64,000 nt of DNA from Gordonia terrae (GCF_001698225.1 NZ_CP016594.1:3224001-3288000); one strand, 5' to 3'. Positions 36,912 to 46,779 are shown, counted from the stretch's first letter. A program made the numbers and translations. The notes: a model not told the origin generated them from the sequence alone.

Positions 36912-37487
36912 GTGGCGCACTCCCTCGAACTCCTCCTCGACGACTCGTCCGACCAGCAGGTTCGGGCCGAATGGGACGCGCTGGCCGCAGCCGGACTGCC
37001 CCATCAGGGACGCGTCGCGTCGGCCACCAACCGCCCGCACGTGACGCTCGTGGCCGCGTCGCGCATCGATCCCCACGCCGACGCGGCGTTGGCCGGGGTC
37101 GCCATGCGCCTCCCGGTCGGCATGCGACTCGGCGCCCCGATCCTCTTCGGAGCCGCCGGCCGGTCGACACTTGCGCGGCTCGTGGTGCCGTCGACCGAAC
37201 TCCTCTCGGTCCACGCTCAGGTCTGCCGACTGGCGGCCGGGTTCATCGGGTCCCGACCGGCCGGTTCCGCAACGTCACCGGGACACCACGGGACTGCGTT
37301 CGCGCACACCACCCCCGGACGGTGGACGCCGCACGTCACCCTGGCGCGGCGGATGGACGCCGAGCAGCTCGCCCGCGCGTTGGTCGTCCTCGACCTGCGC
37401 GCCGAGATCGCCGGTGAGTTCACCGCACTCCGTCGCTGGGACCCGGACGAGGGAACCGACGTCATACTCGCGGGGCGAGCCTGCTGA
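36912..37487 (+). CDS. 2'-5' RNA ligase/phosphodiesterase family protein (191 aa)
   Basis: LigT-like 2H phosphoesterase: the two catalytic HxT motifs are RPHVTLVA near residue 42 and TPHVTLAR near residue 145. Such enzymes act on 2',3'-cyclic phosphates or 2'-5' linkages; the substrate here is not known. Start GTG 36912. Divergent from rpsA. The last base is 53 bp from the stop of the small convergent gene at 37541. Confidence 0.85.
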   Translation: MAHSLELLLDDSSDQQVRAEWDALAAAGLPHQGRVASATNRPHVTLVAASRIDPHADAALAGVAMRLPVGMRLGAPILFGAAGRSTLARLVVPSTELLSVHAQVCRLAAGFIGSRPAGSATSPGHHGTAFAHTTPGRWTPHVTLARRMDAEQLARALVVLDLRAEIAGEFTALRRWDPDEGTDVILAGRAC

Positions 37488-37540
37488 TCGAACGGCGTCG
37501 ACGGACCGCACGGAGCAGCCGACGAGAGCCGAATGGGCGA

Positions 37541-37738
37541 TCAGGCTGACGGGCGGCCGGAGCCGCGCGCTCCGGGCAACGCGCCGAGGAGACGACGAAC
37601 CCGGGACTTCCGCCGGAAGCGAGGGCAGTCACCCGCGCCGCACAGCGCGCAGTCGGTCCCCGCCCGATAGTGCTCATGAGCCGCTCGGTCGTGACCGCAT
37701 CGGCAAGTCTCGTCGCCCACGACGCACAGGTTACGCAC
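37541..37738 (-). CDS. Small Cys/His-rich protein, possible zinc binder (65 aa)
   Basis: Contains C-x7-C-x-CGH-x4-H-x-HYR-x-G-x2-C-x2-C-x3-DC-x2-F (LCVVGDETCRCGH, AAHEHYRAGTDCALCG, DCPRF), a pattern I recall from small actinobacterial proteins of unknown function; it looks like a zinc site. The tail is very basic (RRKSRVRRLLG). A GTG at 37738 is the chosen start; the frame continues upstream to an ATG at 37819 without clear homology. It is convergent with the LigT-like gene. Confidence 0.55.
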   Translation of the reverse strand: MRNLCVVGDETCRCGHDRAAHEHYRAGTDCALCGAGDCPRFRRKSRVRRLLGALPGARGSGRPSA

Positions 37739-37824
37739 TCCCGAACCGGCGGTCCGGCGAAGTTCGCGCGACCGCGTTCGCCGAAACGAGCGCGCGCCGC
37801 CCGGACTCGGCCACATCATGGTTC

Positions 37825-38922
37825 ATGACCGAAGCAGCGGGTGGCCACCCTGACCGGCCGGGACCGAGTGCCGACGAGTTCGCCGAGCGCCTCTTCGGCT
37901 CCGCCCTCGCGACCGCCGAGACGCTGAGCGTGTATCTCGGTGAGCGCCTCGGGTGGTACCGGTGCCTGGCCGAGGCGGGACCACTCACCGCCGACGGACT
38001 GGCCGAGCACACCGAGACCAACGCGCGGTACGCCCGGGAGTGGCTCGAGATGCAGTGCGCCTTCGGCATTCTCGACGCCGACCTGACCTCGCGGCCGCCC
38101 ACCTTTGCGATCTCGCCCGGCGTCGCCGAGGTGCTCACCGACACATCGAGCCTGTCGTATCTGGGTGCCCTCCCGCGCATGTTCGCGGCGTCGGCTCGCC
38201 ACCTGCCCGAACTGCTCGACGCCTATCGGCACGGTGGTGGCGTGAGCTGGGCGACCCTGGGCGCCGACGCGCGGGAGTGCCAGGCAGATCTCAACCGGCC
38301 CTGGTTCGACGCCCGGCTCGCGCCGGCGCTCGCCGGTGTCGAACACCTCCACACGCGTCTGTCGCGGCCCGGCGCCCGCATCGCCGACGTCGGCTTCGGG
38401 GCAGGGCATTCCACCATCGCACTCGCTCGTGCCTACCCGGAGGCGACCTTCGTCGGCCTCGATGTCGACGAGGCATCCGTCCAGATGGCCCGCGCGCACG
38501 CCGCAACCGCGGGGGTCTCCGAGCGCGTGACATTCCTCGTGGCCGACGGTGACGAGGCGACGGCGCACGGCCCGTTCGACGCCGCGTTCGCGTTCGAGTG
38601 TCTCCACGACATGCCCCGCCCCGTCCAGGTTCTCGCGGCGGTCCGTCGCGCACTGACACCGGGGGCGTCACTGATCGTCATGGACGAGGCGGTGTCCGAC
38701 GAGTTCAGCGGTCCGGCAGACGAACTCGACAAGATCATGTACGGGTTCTCGCTGTTCGTCTGTCTGCCGGACTCGATGAGTTCGCCGCCGTCGGCGGCGA
38801 CCGGCACCGTGTTCCGGCCGTCGACCGTGAGGCAGTACGCCCGCGATGCGGGATACGCCGACGTGGAGGTCCTCCCCATCGAGGACTTCAGCTTCTTCCG
38901 CTTCTACGAGCTCACGACCTGA
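37825..38922 (+). CDS. SAM-dependent methyltransferase with winged-helix N-terminus, Rv2258c-like (365 aa)
   Basis: The N-terminal 110 residues look like a winged helix dimerisation domain (LAEAGPLTADGLAEHTETNARYAREWLEMQ). The SAM-binding motif I IADVGFGAGHSTIALA lies at 186-201 and LDVDEASVQMA follows as motif II. The order resembles M. tuberculosis Rv2258c and plant O-methyltransferases; the substrate is unknown. ATG 37825 was chosen because homology begins there. It is followed by a second, unrelated methyltransferase 84 bp later. Confidence 0.85.
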   Translation: MTEAAGGHPDRPGPSADEFAERLFGSALATAETLSVYLGERLGWYRCLAEAGPLTADGLAEHTETNARYAREWLEMQCAFGILDADLTSRPPTFAISPGVAEVLTDTSSLSYLGALPRMFAASARHLPELLDAYRHGGGVSWATLGADARECQADLNRPWFDARLAPALAGVEHLHTRLSRPGARIADVGFGAGHSTIALARAYPEATFVGLDVDEASVQMARAHAATAGVSERVTFLVADGDEATAHGPFDAAFAFECLHDMPRPVQVLAAVRRALTPGASLIVMDEAVSDEFSGPADELDKIMYGFSLFVCLPDSMSSPPSAATGTVFRPSTVRQYARDAGYADVEVLPIEDFSFFRFYELTT

Positions 38923-39006
38923 CCGGCGCCGGCGAGCGCTGCCGGTCGGGCCGACACCATGGGCCGGCGGAAGTGGCCGCCACGACCCGGGCCCTATCAT
39001 CGCAGG

Positions 39007-39870
39007 ATGTCCCCCAACCAGGCCGAACCCGCGGACACGATGTCGAACGAACCGGCAGCAGGCCGTCCCCCGAGGATTCTCGGCGACGTCGACTCCACGT
39101 CCAGCGACCGTGCCAACCGTTGGTGGTGGGATCACGACGCGGAGAACTACCACGTCGAGCACGGCGAGTTTCTCGGCGCGCATGCCGCAGGCGGTGACTT
39201 CGTCTGGTGTCCGGAGGGACTCCGCGAGTCCGACGTCGGCCTCCTCGGGGACATCGACGGACGTGACATCCTCGAGATCGGTTGCGGTTCGGCGCCGTGC
39301 GCCCGATGGCTGTCCGCCCACGGCGCCCGAGCGGTGGGCGTGGATCTGTCCCGGCGGATGCTGGGCATCGGACTCGACGCGATGGCCGCCGAGGGCGTGC
39401 GGGTACCGCTCGTGCAGGCCACCGCGGAGACGCTGCCCTTCGCCGCCGAATCGTTCGACACCGCATGCTCGGCATTCGGCGCGGTACCGTTCGTCGCCGA
39501 CTCCGCCGGCGTGATGAGCGAGGTCGCGCGAGTGCTGAAACCCGGTGGCCGTTGGGTTTTCGCCGTCAACCACCCGATGCGCTGGATGTTCCTCGACGAC
39601 CCCGGGCCGGAGGGGTTGACTGTCCGGATACCGTATTTCAACCGCACGCCGTACACCGAGACCGATGCCGACGGCAGGCTGACCTACGTCGAGCACCACC
39701 GCACCATCGGTGACCGTGTCCGTGAACTCCGTGCGGCCGGATTCGTTCTCGACGACATCATCGAGCCCGAATGGCCGGACGGTTTCGACCGGACATGGGG
39801 CCAGTGGAGTCCGTTGCGGGGCAGCTACTTTCCGGGAACAGCGATCTTCTGCAGCCACAAGGCCGGCTGA
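39007..39870 (+). CDS. Class I SAM-dependent methyltransferase (287 aa)
   Basis: Methyltransf_11 type. Motif I ILEIGCGSAPCARWL is at 88-102, the acidic residue that binds the SAM ribose is in AVGVDLSRRM, and VLKPGGRWVF is the conserved post-core strand. The N-terminus ANRWWWDHDAENYHVEHGEFLG is a signature of an actinobacterial subfamily of unknown substrate. TATCAT (38995-39000) ends 6 bases before the ATG, so the mRNA may be leaderless. It is convergent with the ABC operon, 6 bp apart. Confidence 0.88.
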   Translation: MSPNQAEPADTMSNEPAAGRPPRILGDVDSTSSDRANRWWWDHDAENYHVEHGEFLGAHAAGGDFVWCPEGLRESDVGLLGDIDGRDILEIGCGSAPCARWLSAHGARAVGVDLSRRMLGIGLDAMAAEGVRVPLVQATAETLPFAAESFDTACSAFGAVPFVADSAGVMSEVARVLKPGGRWVFAVNHPMRWMFLDDPGPEGLTVRIPYFNRTPYTETDADGRLTYVEHHRTIGDRVRELRAAGFVLDDIIEPEWPDGFDRTWGQWSPLRGSYFPGTAIFCSHKAG

Positions 39871-39876
39871 CGGCTG

Positions 39877-40686
39877 TCACAGCAGCTTCGACAGGAACTC
39901 CCGGGTGCGCTGTTCTTTCGGGTCGGAGAGGACCTCGCGGGGATCGCCCCGTTCCACGACGACGCCGCCGTCCATGAACACGAGTTGATCCGCGACCTCC
40001 CGGGCAAAGCCCATCTCGTGGGTGACGACCATCATCGTCATCCCCGAAGCGGCGAGCTCGCGCATCACCTTCAGCACGTCCCCGACGAGTTCGGGGTCGA
40101 GTGCCGAGGTGGGCTCGTCGAAGAGCATGAGCTTGGGATCCATGGCAAGTGCGCGCGCTATCGCGACGCGTTGCTGCTGGCCGCCCGACAGCTGCGCCGG
40201 GTAGGCGTCGGCCCGTGTGGACAGCCCGACCCGATCCAGCAGATAGCGGGCCTTGTCGACCGCTTCCGAACGCGACTGCCGCTTCACCTGCATCGGCGCC
40301 TCGATCACGTTCTCGAGGGCCGTGCGGTGCGGGAACAGATTGAAATGCTGGAACACCATGCCGATGTCGCGGCGCTGGGTGGCCGCATCCTTGGCACTCA
40401 TCTCGTAGAGTTTGCCGCTGCGTTCGCGATACCCGATCAGATCACCGTCGACGTAGAGCCGGCCGGCGTTGACGACCTCCAGGTGGTTCACACACCGCAG
40501 GAACGTGGACTTCCCCGAACCCGACGGTCCGATGAGGCACAGCACCTCGCCGCGTGCGACCTCCAGCGAGATCCCCTTGAGGACCTGCACCGAGCCGAAA
40601 CTCTTGCAGACACGGTCGGCCACCACCATCGGGGTCGGTGACCCGCCGGAATTGGCCGGACCGGCCGTGTGCTCTCCCGGGCTCAT
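39877..40686 (-). CDS. Polar amino acid ABC transporter ATP-binding protein (269 aa)
   Basis: GlnQ-type ATPase: Walker [11 protein letters not shown]-loop [11 protein letters not shown], signature LSGGQQQR, Walker [14 protein letters not shown]-loop VVTHEM. It powers import by the permease and binding protein encoded just upstream. The start overlaps the permease stop (ATGA), so the operon order is binding protein, permease, ATPase. The [19 protein letters not shown] insert is usual in this subfamily. Confidence 0.95.
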   Translation of the reverse strand: MSPGEHTAGPANSGGSPTPMVVADRVCKSFGSVQVLKGISLEVARGEVLCLIGPSGSGKSTFLRCVNHLEVVNAGRLYVDGDLIGYRERSGKLYEMSAKDAATQRRDIGMVFQHFNLFPHRTALENVIEAPMQVKRQSRSEAVDKARYLLDRVGLSTRADAYPAQLSGGQQQRVAIARALAMDPKLMLFDEPTSALDPELVGDVLKVMRELAASGMTMMVVTHEMGFAREVADQLVFMDGGVVVERGDPREVLSDPKEQRTREFLSKLL

Positions 40687-41642
40687 GCCTTCTCTCCCCC
40701 TGCCGGGCCGGCGGCGCCGCCGGGGGCCGTGGCCGCCCCGTCGGCCATCGTCTTGAGCTGTCGCGCGGTCAGCGCCCGGGTCGCGCCCTTGGCGTAGTAG
40801 CGCTCGACGTAGTACTGACCCACCATCAGGACGCTGGTGATGACGAGGTACCAGGTCGATGCGACCAGCAGCAACGGGATCGGCTCGAAGATCACACCGG
40901 AGATGTCGCGTTGACGGCCGTAGAGGTCGAGCGTCAGCGGCACCGCTGCCACCAGGCTGGTGGTCTTGAGCATGCTGATCAGTTCGTTGCCGGTGGGCGG
41001 GATGATGACCCGCATGGCCTGCGGCAGGACCGTGCGTCGCATCGTCTGCGACCACGACATGCCCAGCGCCACCGAGGCCTCCGTCTGCCCCTCACCGACC
41101 GACGACACACCGGCGCGGACAATCTCGGCCATGTACGCGGCCTCGTTCAGACCCAGACCGATCACCGCGAAGAGGAACGCGGCGTTGAGGGTCTGGATGT
41201 CGAGGGTCACGAACTGGTGCACGAATGGGATGCCGAGGTCGATCTGCTTGTAGATCGCCGGGAACAGGCCCCAGAACACGAGCTGGACGTACACGGGTGT
41301 GCCGCGGAAGATCCACAGGTAGACCCACGACGTCCCGCGCAGCACCGGGTTCGGGCTCAGCCGCATGATCGCCAGGAGCACACCGAGCACGATGGCGATC
41401 GCCATCGACAGCAGGGTCAGGGCCAGGGTGTACCCGACACCCGACAGGATGCGCGAGTCGAAGAGGTAGTTGCCGTACGTGCCCCAGCTGTAGGCCTCGT
41501 TGGTGGCGGCACCGTAGATGAACAGTGCGGCCAGCACGACGATGATCACCGCGGCGATCCACTGCCCGGGTCGGCGCAGCGGAACCGCCTTGATCGGTTC
41601 CGGTTCGGTCGCTGTGGCGGGGTCGGCGTGTGGTGACGTCAC
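40683..41642 (-). CDS. Polar amino acid ABC transporter permease (319 aa)
   Basis: HisM/GlnP-type permease. A first membrane helix ([19 protein letters not shown]) is followed by the usual core, and the EAA loop is [28 protein letters not shown]. The C-terminus is cytosolic and Ala/Gly-rich. One base separates its GTG start from the stop of the binding protein. Confidence 0.95.
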   Translation of the reverse strand: MTSPHADPATATEPEPIKAVPLRRPGQWIAAVIIVVLAALFIYGAATNEAYSWGTYGNYLFDSRILSGVGYTLALTLLSMAIAIVLGVLLAIMRLSPNPVLRGTSWVYLWIFRGTPVYVQLVFWGLFPAIYKQIDLGIPFVHQFVTLDIQTLNAAFLFAVIGLGLNEAAYMAEIVRAGVSSVGEGQTEASVALGMSWSQTMRRTVLPQAMRVIIPPTGNELISMLKTTSLVAAVPLTLDLYGRQRDISGVIFEPIPLLLVASTWYLVITSVLMVGQYYVERYYAKGATRALTARQLKTMADGAATAPGGAAGPAGGEKA

Positions 41643-41643
41643 C

Positions 41644-42543
41644 TCAGTTCACCGCCCCGTTGATGACGGAGACATCGATCATCCCCTCCTCGAGGCCCCA
41701 GTTGGCCGCGATCTGTTCGTAATGTCCGTTGTCGATGAGGTACTGCACGGCGCGCTGCATCGCGACCGCGAGCGGCGAACCCTTCCGGATGGCCCAGCCG
41801 TAAGGCGCGGAGTCGAAGATGCCGCCGGCCGGCGTCAACCGGCCGTCCGTCCGCTTGATGGCGTAGGCGGTGACCGGCGAGTCGGCCGACATCGCGTCCA
41901 CGCGCCCGAGGAGCAGCGCATTGACCGCCTCGTCCTGGCTGTCGAACCTGACCTTGTCGATTGCCGGTTTCCCCGCAGCCACGCAGGCCGCGCTCTTGGC
42001 CGGGACCTCGTCGGTGTCCTCGTAGGTGGTCGTCTGGACCGCAACCCGGAGACCACAGGCGTTGTCCGGATCGATGTCGTCGTCGTTGTCGGTGGCCTGC
42101 GCCCACTGCACGCCTGCGCTGTAGTAGGTCACGAAGTCGACCTGCTTCTCGCGTTCGAGTGTGTCGGTGAACGAGGACATGCCGACCTGGTAGGTGCCGG
42201 CCTGGATCGACGGGATGATCGTGTCGAACTGGGATTCCTTGTAGTCGGGTACGAGTCCGAGCACCTTGCCGACGGCGTTCATCAGGTCGACGTCGTAACC
42301 GACGATCTTTCCCGACGCGTCCTTGTACTCGTTCGGCTGGTACGGGATGTTGACCCCGACGATGAGGCGTCCGGTGCGGGCGATCTCGGGTGGGACGAGA
42401 GCCGAGATCTCCGGCACCTTCGCCACGTCGATGTCGATCGGGGTGACCTGGTTCGCACGCTCCCGGGCTTCGTTGTCCACGCATCCGGTCACCACGACCA
42501 GGACGGCGAGCACGACGCCGAGCCAACGAGCCACCCGCGTCAC
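41644..42543 (-). CDS. Polar amino acid ABC transporter substrate-binding lipoprotein (299 aa)
   Basis: Signal peptide with lipobox VVTGC (Cys 21), then a type II binding fold of the SBP_bac_3 family (GRLIVGVNIPYQPNEY, VGYDVDLMNAVGKVLGL, FDTIIPSIQAGTYQVGMSSF). The exact amino acid cannot be read from the sequence. Start GTG 42543 with GGAGGG 7 bases upstream. First gene of the operon; its promoter should lie in 42544-42680. Confidence 0.93.
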   Translation of the reverse strand: MTRVARWLGVVLAVLVVVTGCVDNEARERANQVTPIDIDVAKVPEISALVPPEIARTGRLIVGVNIPYQPNEYKDASGKIVGYDVDLMNAVGKVLGLVPDYKESQFDTIIPSIQAGTYQVGMSSFTDTLEREKQVDFVTYYSAGVQWAQATDNDDDIDPDNACGLRVAVQTTTYEDTDEVPAKSAACVAAGKPAIDKVRFDSQDEAVNALLLGRVDAMSADSPVTAYAIKRTDGRLTPAGGIFDSAPYGWAIRKGSPLAVAMQRAVQYLIDNGHYEQIAANWGLEEGMIDVSVINGAVN

Positions 42544-42680
42544 ACCACTTCCCTCCGTCCGGCCGAGCGCATCAACTCACTGTAGTTCGCCTACTGCACC
42601 CCGGCTCGATACCCGCGATTCACGCGTGTTCGTGCACCTCCCTCTGCTCGGTGATCCGAAAGAACCACAGGCCCACTGGT

Positions 42681-42775
42681 CCCTGAGGTGCGAGGAGCGA
42701 TAGCGACGAGCCACGAAGGGCCTGGTGGGACACGTTGCTACACCCTTCGTGGCTCGCTTCGCTCGCACCTCAGGG
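42681..42775. repeat. Inverted pair of a dispersed repeat between ABC operon and dehydrogenase
   Basis: Copy 1 (42681-42720) begins CCCTGAGGTGCGAG and ends GAGCCACGAAGGG. Copy 2 (42743-42775) is its reverse complement with a shorter centre, CGAAGC. The pair could fold into a long hairpin and stop transcription past the dehydrogenase gene. The 304-bp gap 42544-42847 holds little else visible beyond the presumed ABC promoter. Confidence 0.85.
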
Positions 42776-42847
42776 AGCATAGAATGTGCACGCTCACCAG
42801 AGTTCTTCAGTAGCACAGGACGGCAGCCTGCCTCATTTCGTAACCGA

Positions 42848-43939
42848 TCACTTCGCCCCAGCGAGCAGATGGTCGACCACCGCACCCGCGAACTCCGACG
42901 TGGTCGCCTCACCGCCGAGGTCGCGAGTCGACGTGTGCGCGAGTGTGTCGGCGACCGCGGCGTCGATCCGGGCCCCGGCCGCGACCAGTGCCGCGTCCTC
43001 GGTCATCCGGCCGAAGCGACTGAATCCCATTGCCACCGAGGCGATCATGGCGACCGGATTCGCGATGCCGCGCCCGGCGATGTCGGGCGCCGCACCGTGC
43101 GATGCCTGCGCCATCACGCGGGTCTCCGAGCTGTTGACGGAACCGGCGATACCCAGCGATCCGGCGAGCTCTCCGGCGAGGTCGGACAAGACGTCACCGA
43201 AGAGGTTCTCGGTCACGAGGACGTCGAAGTCGGCGGGGCGCCGAACCAGCAGGGCCGCCATGGCATCGACGTGTTGCTCGGACACCTCGACCTCGGGGAA
43301 GTCGGCGGCGACGGCGCGGCACGCATCGCGGAACAGTCCGGTGGTCATCCGCAAGACATTGGCTTTGTGCACGATCGTCAGTCGCGGTTGCCGTTCGGAA
43401 CCCGCACGCTCGATCGCGGCTGCGCATGCGACCCGCGCGATGCGCTCCGACGCCGCACGGGTGACGAGCCCGACTGCGAGGGCCACATCCGGAGTCGGCA
43501 TGAACTCGCCGCTTCCGACCGCCATGTTGCGGTCGGCATAGAAGCCCTCGGAGTTCTCCCGCACGATCAGCACATCGATGTCCGGCCGCAGCGCCGGGAC
43601 ACCGGCAAAGGCCCGAGCGGGACGGAGATTCGCGAACAGTTCGTACCGGGTTCGGAGCGTCGCTCCCGGAGTGCGATCGCCGTGACCGGGCGGGTAGGCC
43701 GCCGAGTCGTGGGGGCCGACGATCCAGAATCCGAGGCCGTCGAGAGCCGTCAGCGTCTGCTCGGGCACCGGATCACCGTGCGAGGCGATGGCAGACAACC
43801 CGAAAGGCAGTTCCTGCCAGTCGATCTCGATCGACTCCGCGGCGGCGGCCGCGTCCGCGACCGACACCGCCGCGGGAACGATCTCCGGCCCGATCCCGTC
43901 GCCGGTGAGGACGCCGAAAGTTCTCTCGCCCACGCCCAT
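42848..43939 (-). CDS. Isocitrate/isopropylmalate dehydrogenase family protein (363 aa)
   Basis: NAD(P)-dependent beta-decarboxylating dehydrogenase: GDGIGPEIVPAA at the N-terminus, IVRENSEGFYA in the substrate loop, KANVLRMTTGLF with the catalytic Lys, and FDVLVTENLFGDVLSDLAGELAGSLGIAGSVN with the metal-binding Asp residues. It could act on isopropylmalate, tartrate or another malate derivative; the sequence alone does not decide. The ATG overlaps the polA stop by one base (TGATG), so it is translated with polA, an unusual pairing. Confidence 0.85.
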   Translation of the reverse strand: MGVGERTFGVLTGDGIGPEIVPAAVSVADAAAAAESIEIDWQELPFGLSAIASHGDPVPEQTLTALDGLGFWIVGPHDSAAYPPGHGDRTPGATLRTRYELFANLRPARAFAGVPALRPDIDVLIVRENSEGFYADRNMAVGSGEFMPTPDVALAVGLVTRAASERIARVACAAAIERAGSERQPRLTIVHKANVLRMTTGLFRDACRAVAADFPEVEVSEQHVDAMAALLVRRPADFDVLVTENLFGDVLSDLAGELAGSLGIAGSVNSSETRVMAQASHGAAPDIAGRGIANPVAMIASVAMGFSRFGRMTEDAALVAAGARIDAAVADTLAHTSTRDLGGEATTSEFAGAVVDHLLAGAK

Positions 43940-46719
43940 CAGTGCGCTGCGTCGTCCCAGGACCGCCCGAAACCGACCGACACCTCCAGGGGCACCGACA
44001 AGGTGATGGCGTTGCCCATCTCCTCGCGCACCACCGCTTCGACGGCGTCCCGCTCACCGGCGGCGACCTCGATCACGAGTTCGTCGTGGACCTGGAGAAG
44101 GGTCTGCGATGTGAGACCTTCGGCCGCAAGGCGTTTGTGGACGTTGATCATCGCGACCTTGATGATGTCCGCGGCGGTGCCCTGGATGGGCGCGTTGAGC
44201 GCCATGCGCTCCGCGGACTGCCGCCGCTGCCAGTTGTCGCTGTTCAGATCCGGCAGGTAGCGGCGCCTGCCGAACAGGGTCGCGGTGTACTCGTTGCGGC
44301 GGGCCTCGGCAACGACGTCGTGCAGGTAGTCGCGCACTCCGCCGAAGCGCGCGAAGTATGCCTCCATCTGCTCCTTGGCCTCGTCGCGGCTGATCTTCAG
44401 CTGGGCCGCGAGCCCGAACGCACTGAGGCCGTAGGCAAGTCCGTACGACATCGCCTTCACCCGGTGACGCATCTCGGTGGTGACCTCGTCGATCGGCACC
44501 CCGAAGGCGCGCGACCCGACGAAGTTGTGCAGGTCCTCGCCGGTGTTGAACGCCTCGATCAAACCCGCATCCTCCGACAGATGCGCCATGATCCGCATCT
44601 CGATCTGGCTGTAGTCGGCGGTCATGAGGCAGTCGTAGGGAACACCGGTCGCGGTGTCGGCGCCGACGACGAAGCCGCGCCGGATCTCCCGCCCGGCCTC
44701 GGTGCGTACCGGGATGTTCTGCAGGTTCGGCTCGGTGGACGAGAGGCGCCCGGTCGCGGCGATCGTCTGATTGAACGTCGTGTGGATGCGCCCGTCGTCG
44801 GCGACCGACTTCAGGAGTCCGTCGACGGTGACCTTCAGTCGTGTCGCATCGCGGTGCTCGAGAAGATGGGCCAGGAAGGGGTGTTCGGTCTTCTCGTAGA
44901 GCGACTGCAGCGCGTCGGCGTCGGTGGTGTAACCGGTCTTGGTCTTCTTCGTCTTCGGCATGTCCAGCTTGTCGAAGAGGACGGTCTGCAACTGCTTGGG
45001 TGAGCCGAGATTGATCTGCTCCCCGATGACCTCGTACGCTGCCTCGGCCGCGGCACGGATGCGGTCGGCGAACATCCGCTCGAGTGCGCCGAAGTGATCG
45101 ACGTCGACCGCGATGCCCGCCGCCTCGGCGTCGGCCAGGACGAACGACAGCGGCAACTCCATCTCGGTCAGCAGCGGCTTGGAGTCGATCCGGTCCAGCT
45201 CCGTGTCGAGCGTGTCGGCCAGTTCCTGGACAGCACGTGCCTCGAGCATGTGTTGTTCGGCGACGCGGCCGTCGGAATCGTCGTCGAGCAGCGACATCTG
45301 GCCATCGCCCGGCCCGCCGTCGGCACGGAGTTCGCGACGCAGGTAGCGCAGCGCGAGGTCGTCGAGATTGAAGGTGCGCTGCCCGGGCCGGACGAGGTAG
45401 GCCGCGAGCGAGGTGTCACTGGTGACCCCGTCGAGCTTCCAACCGCGCGACCGGAGTGCGTGCACGGCCCACTTCGCCTCGTGGACCGCTTTGAGTGCCG
45501 ACGGGTCGGCGAACCACTCCCCCAGTGCCGCTTCGTCTTCGGGAGTCAGTGCGGTCACGTCGACATAGGCCGACGACCCGTCGGCCGCTGCGATCGCCAC
45601 ACCCGACGGGTCGGACCCGACGACGACGTGCGGCGCGGTCACTGCAAGACCGACCCGGCCGGTCCGGGCGTGCGTGGTGAGCCACTCGCCGACCTCGCCG
45701 GCACCCAGGACCGCGCCGTCGAGATCGAAACCCGCTTCCGCTTCGGGCTCAACGGAACTCAGCGTCGAGAAGAGCCGGTCCCGCAACACCCGGAATTCCA
45801 GGTCGTCGAACAGTTGGTGGATGCGATCGCGGTCCCACCCGACCATGGCCAGGTCGTCGGGGGACGCCGGCAGCTGCATGTCCCGGACGAGCTCGGTGAG
45901 CTGCCGATTGGTCTGCACCGACGCCAGATGCGCCCGCAACGCGTCGCCCACCTTGCCTTTGACCTCGTCGACGTGATCGACGAGCGCGGCGAGCGATCCG
46001 TACTCGCGGATCCACTTGGACGCGGTCTTCTCGCCGACTCCGGGTATGCCCGGGAGGTTGTCGCTGGGGTCGCCGCGCAGCGCCGCGTAGTCCGGGTACT
46101 GGGTGGGGGTGAGACCGTACTTCTTCTCGACCTCCTCGGGCGTGAAGCGGGTGAGGTCGGACACTCCCTTGCGCGGGTAGAGCACGGTTGTCGACGCGTC
46201 GACGAGCTGCAGTGAGTCCCGGTCACCGGTGACGATCAGGACCTTGTATCCGTCCTCACGGGCCCGGGTCGCCAGGGTCGCGATGATGTCGTCGGCCTCG
46301 TAACCCTCGATGGCCAGCACCGAGACGCCCAGCGCATCGAGGACCTCCTTGGTGAGGTCGACCTGGCCGTTGAACTCGTCGGGCGACTTCGACCGCTGCG
46401 CCTTGTACTCGGGGTACATCTCCGACCGGAAGGTCTTCCGTGAGACGTCGAAGGCGGCGGCGATGTGCGTGGGCTCCTCGTCGCGCAACAGGTTGATCAG
46501 CATCGAGGTGAAGCCGTAGACGGCGTTGGTCGTCTGGCCGGAATGCGTCTTGAAGTTCTCCGCGGGAAGCGCGAAGAACGCCCGGTAGGCCAGGGAGTGT
46601 CCGTCGAGCAGCATCAACACCGGCTGCTTGGTCTTGCCCTTGGCGCGGGGTGCCGCTGTGCCCGTCGATCCGGGTGCCTTGGCGGGGGTCGTTGCCGGGG
46701 AACTCTGCGCTGGACTCAC
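43939..46719 (-). CDS. polA: DNA polymerase I (926 aa)
   Basis: 5' nuclease domain (LLDGHSLAYRAFFALP, EADDIIATLA, VTGDRDSLQLVD, GIPGVGEKTA), a 3'-5' exonuclease-like domain, and the polymerase domain with motif A MTADYSQIEMRIMAHLS, the O-helix RHRVKAMSYGLAYGLSAFG and motif C QVHDELVIEV. In the middle domain the segment VHEAKWAVHALRS stands where active enzymes carry the catalytic Asp, so proofreading is probably lost, as in mycobacterial Pol I. Start GTG 46719 after an Ala/Pro-rich leader. Confidence 0.97.
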   Translation of the reverse strand: MSPAQSSPATTPAKAPGSTGTAAPRAKGKTKQPVLMLLDGHSLAYRAFFALPAENFKTHSGQTTNAVYGFTSMLINLLRDEEPTHIAAAFDVSRKTFRSEMYPEYKAQRSKSPDEFNGQVDLTKEVLDALGVSVLAIEGYEADDIIATLATRAREDGYKVLIVTGDRDSLQLVDASTTVLYPRKGVSDLTRFTPEEVEKKYGLTPTQYPDYAALRGDPSDNLPGIPGVGEKTASKWIREYGSLAALVDHVDEVKGKVGDALRAHLASVQTNRQLTELVRDMQLPASPDDLAMVGWDRDRIHQLFDDLEFRVLRDRLFSTLSSVEPEAEAGFDLDGAVLGAGEVGEWLTTHARTGRVGLAVTAPHVVVGSDPSGVAIAAADGSSAYVDVTALTPEDEAALGEWFADPSALKAVHEAKWAVHALRSRGWKLDGVTSDTSLAAYLVRPGQRTFNLDDLALRYLRRELRADGGPGDGQMSLLDDDSDGRVAEQHMLEARAVQELADTLDTELDRIDSKPLLTEMELPLSFVLADAEAAGIAVDVDHFGALERMFADRIRAAAEAAYEVIGEQINLGSPKQLQTVLFDKLDMPKTKKTKTGYTTDADALQSLYEKTEHPFLAHLLEHRDATRLKVTVDGLLKSVADDGRIHTTFNQTIAATGRLSSTEPNLQNIPVRTEAGREIRRGFVVGADTATGVPYDCLMTADYSQIEMRIMAHLSEDAGLIEAFNTGEDLHNFVGSRAFGVPIDEVTTEMRHRVKAMSYGLAYGLSAFGLAAQLKISRDEAKEQMEAYFARFGGVRDYLHDVVAEARRNEYTATLFGRRRYLPDLNSDNWQRRQSAERMALNAPIQGTAADIIKVAMINVHKRLAAEGLTSQTLLQVHDELVIEVAAGERDAVEAVVREEMGNAITLSVPLEVSVGFGRSWDDAAH

Positions 46720-46779
46720 AGTCGCCGAGTCTAGTGACCCTGTCCGACACGCCTGGGACGACTCCTCACACTCGGCCTC

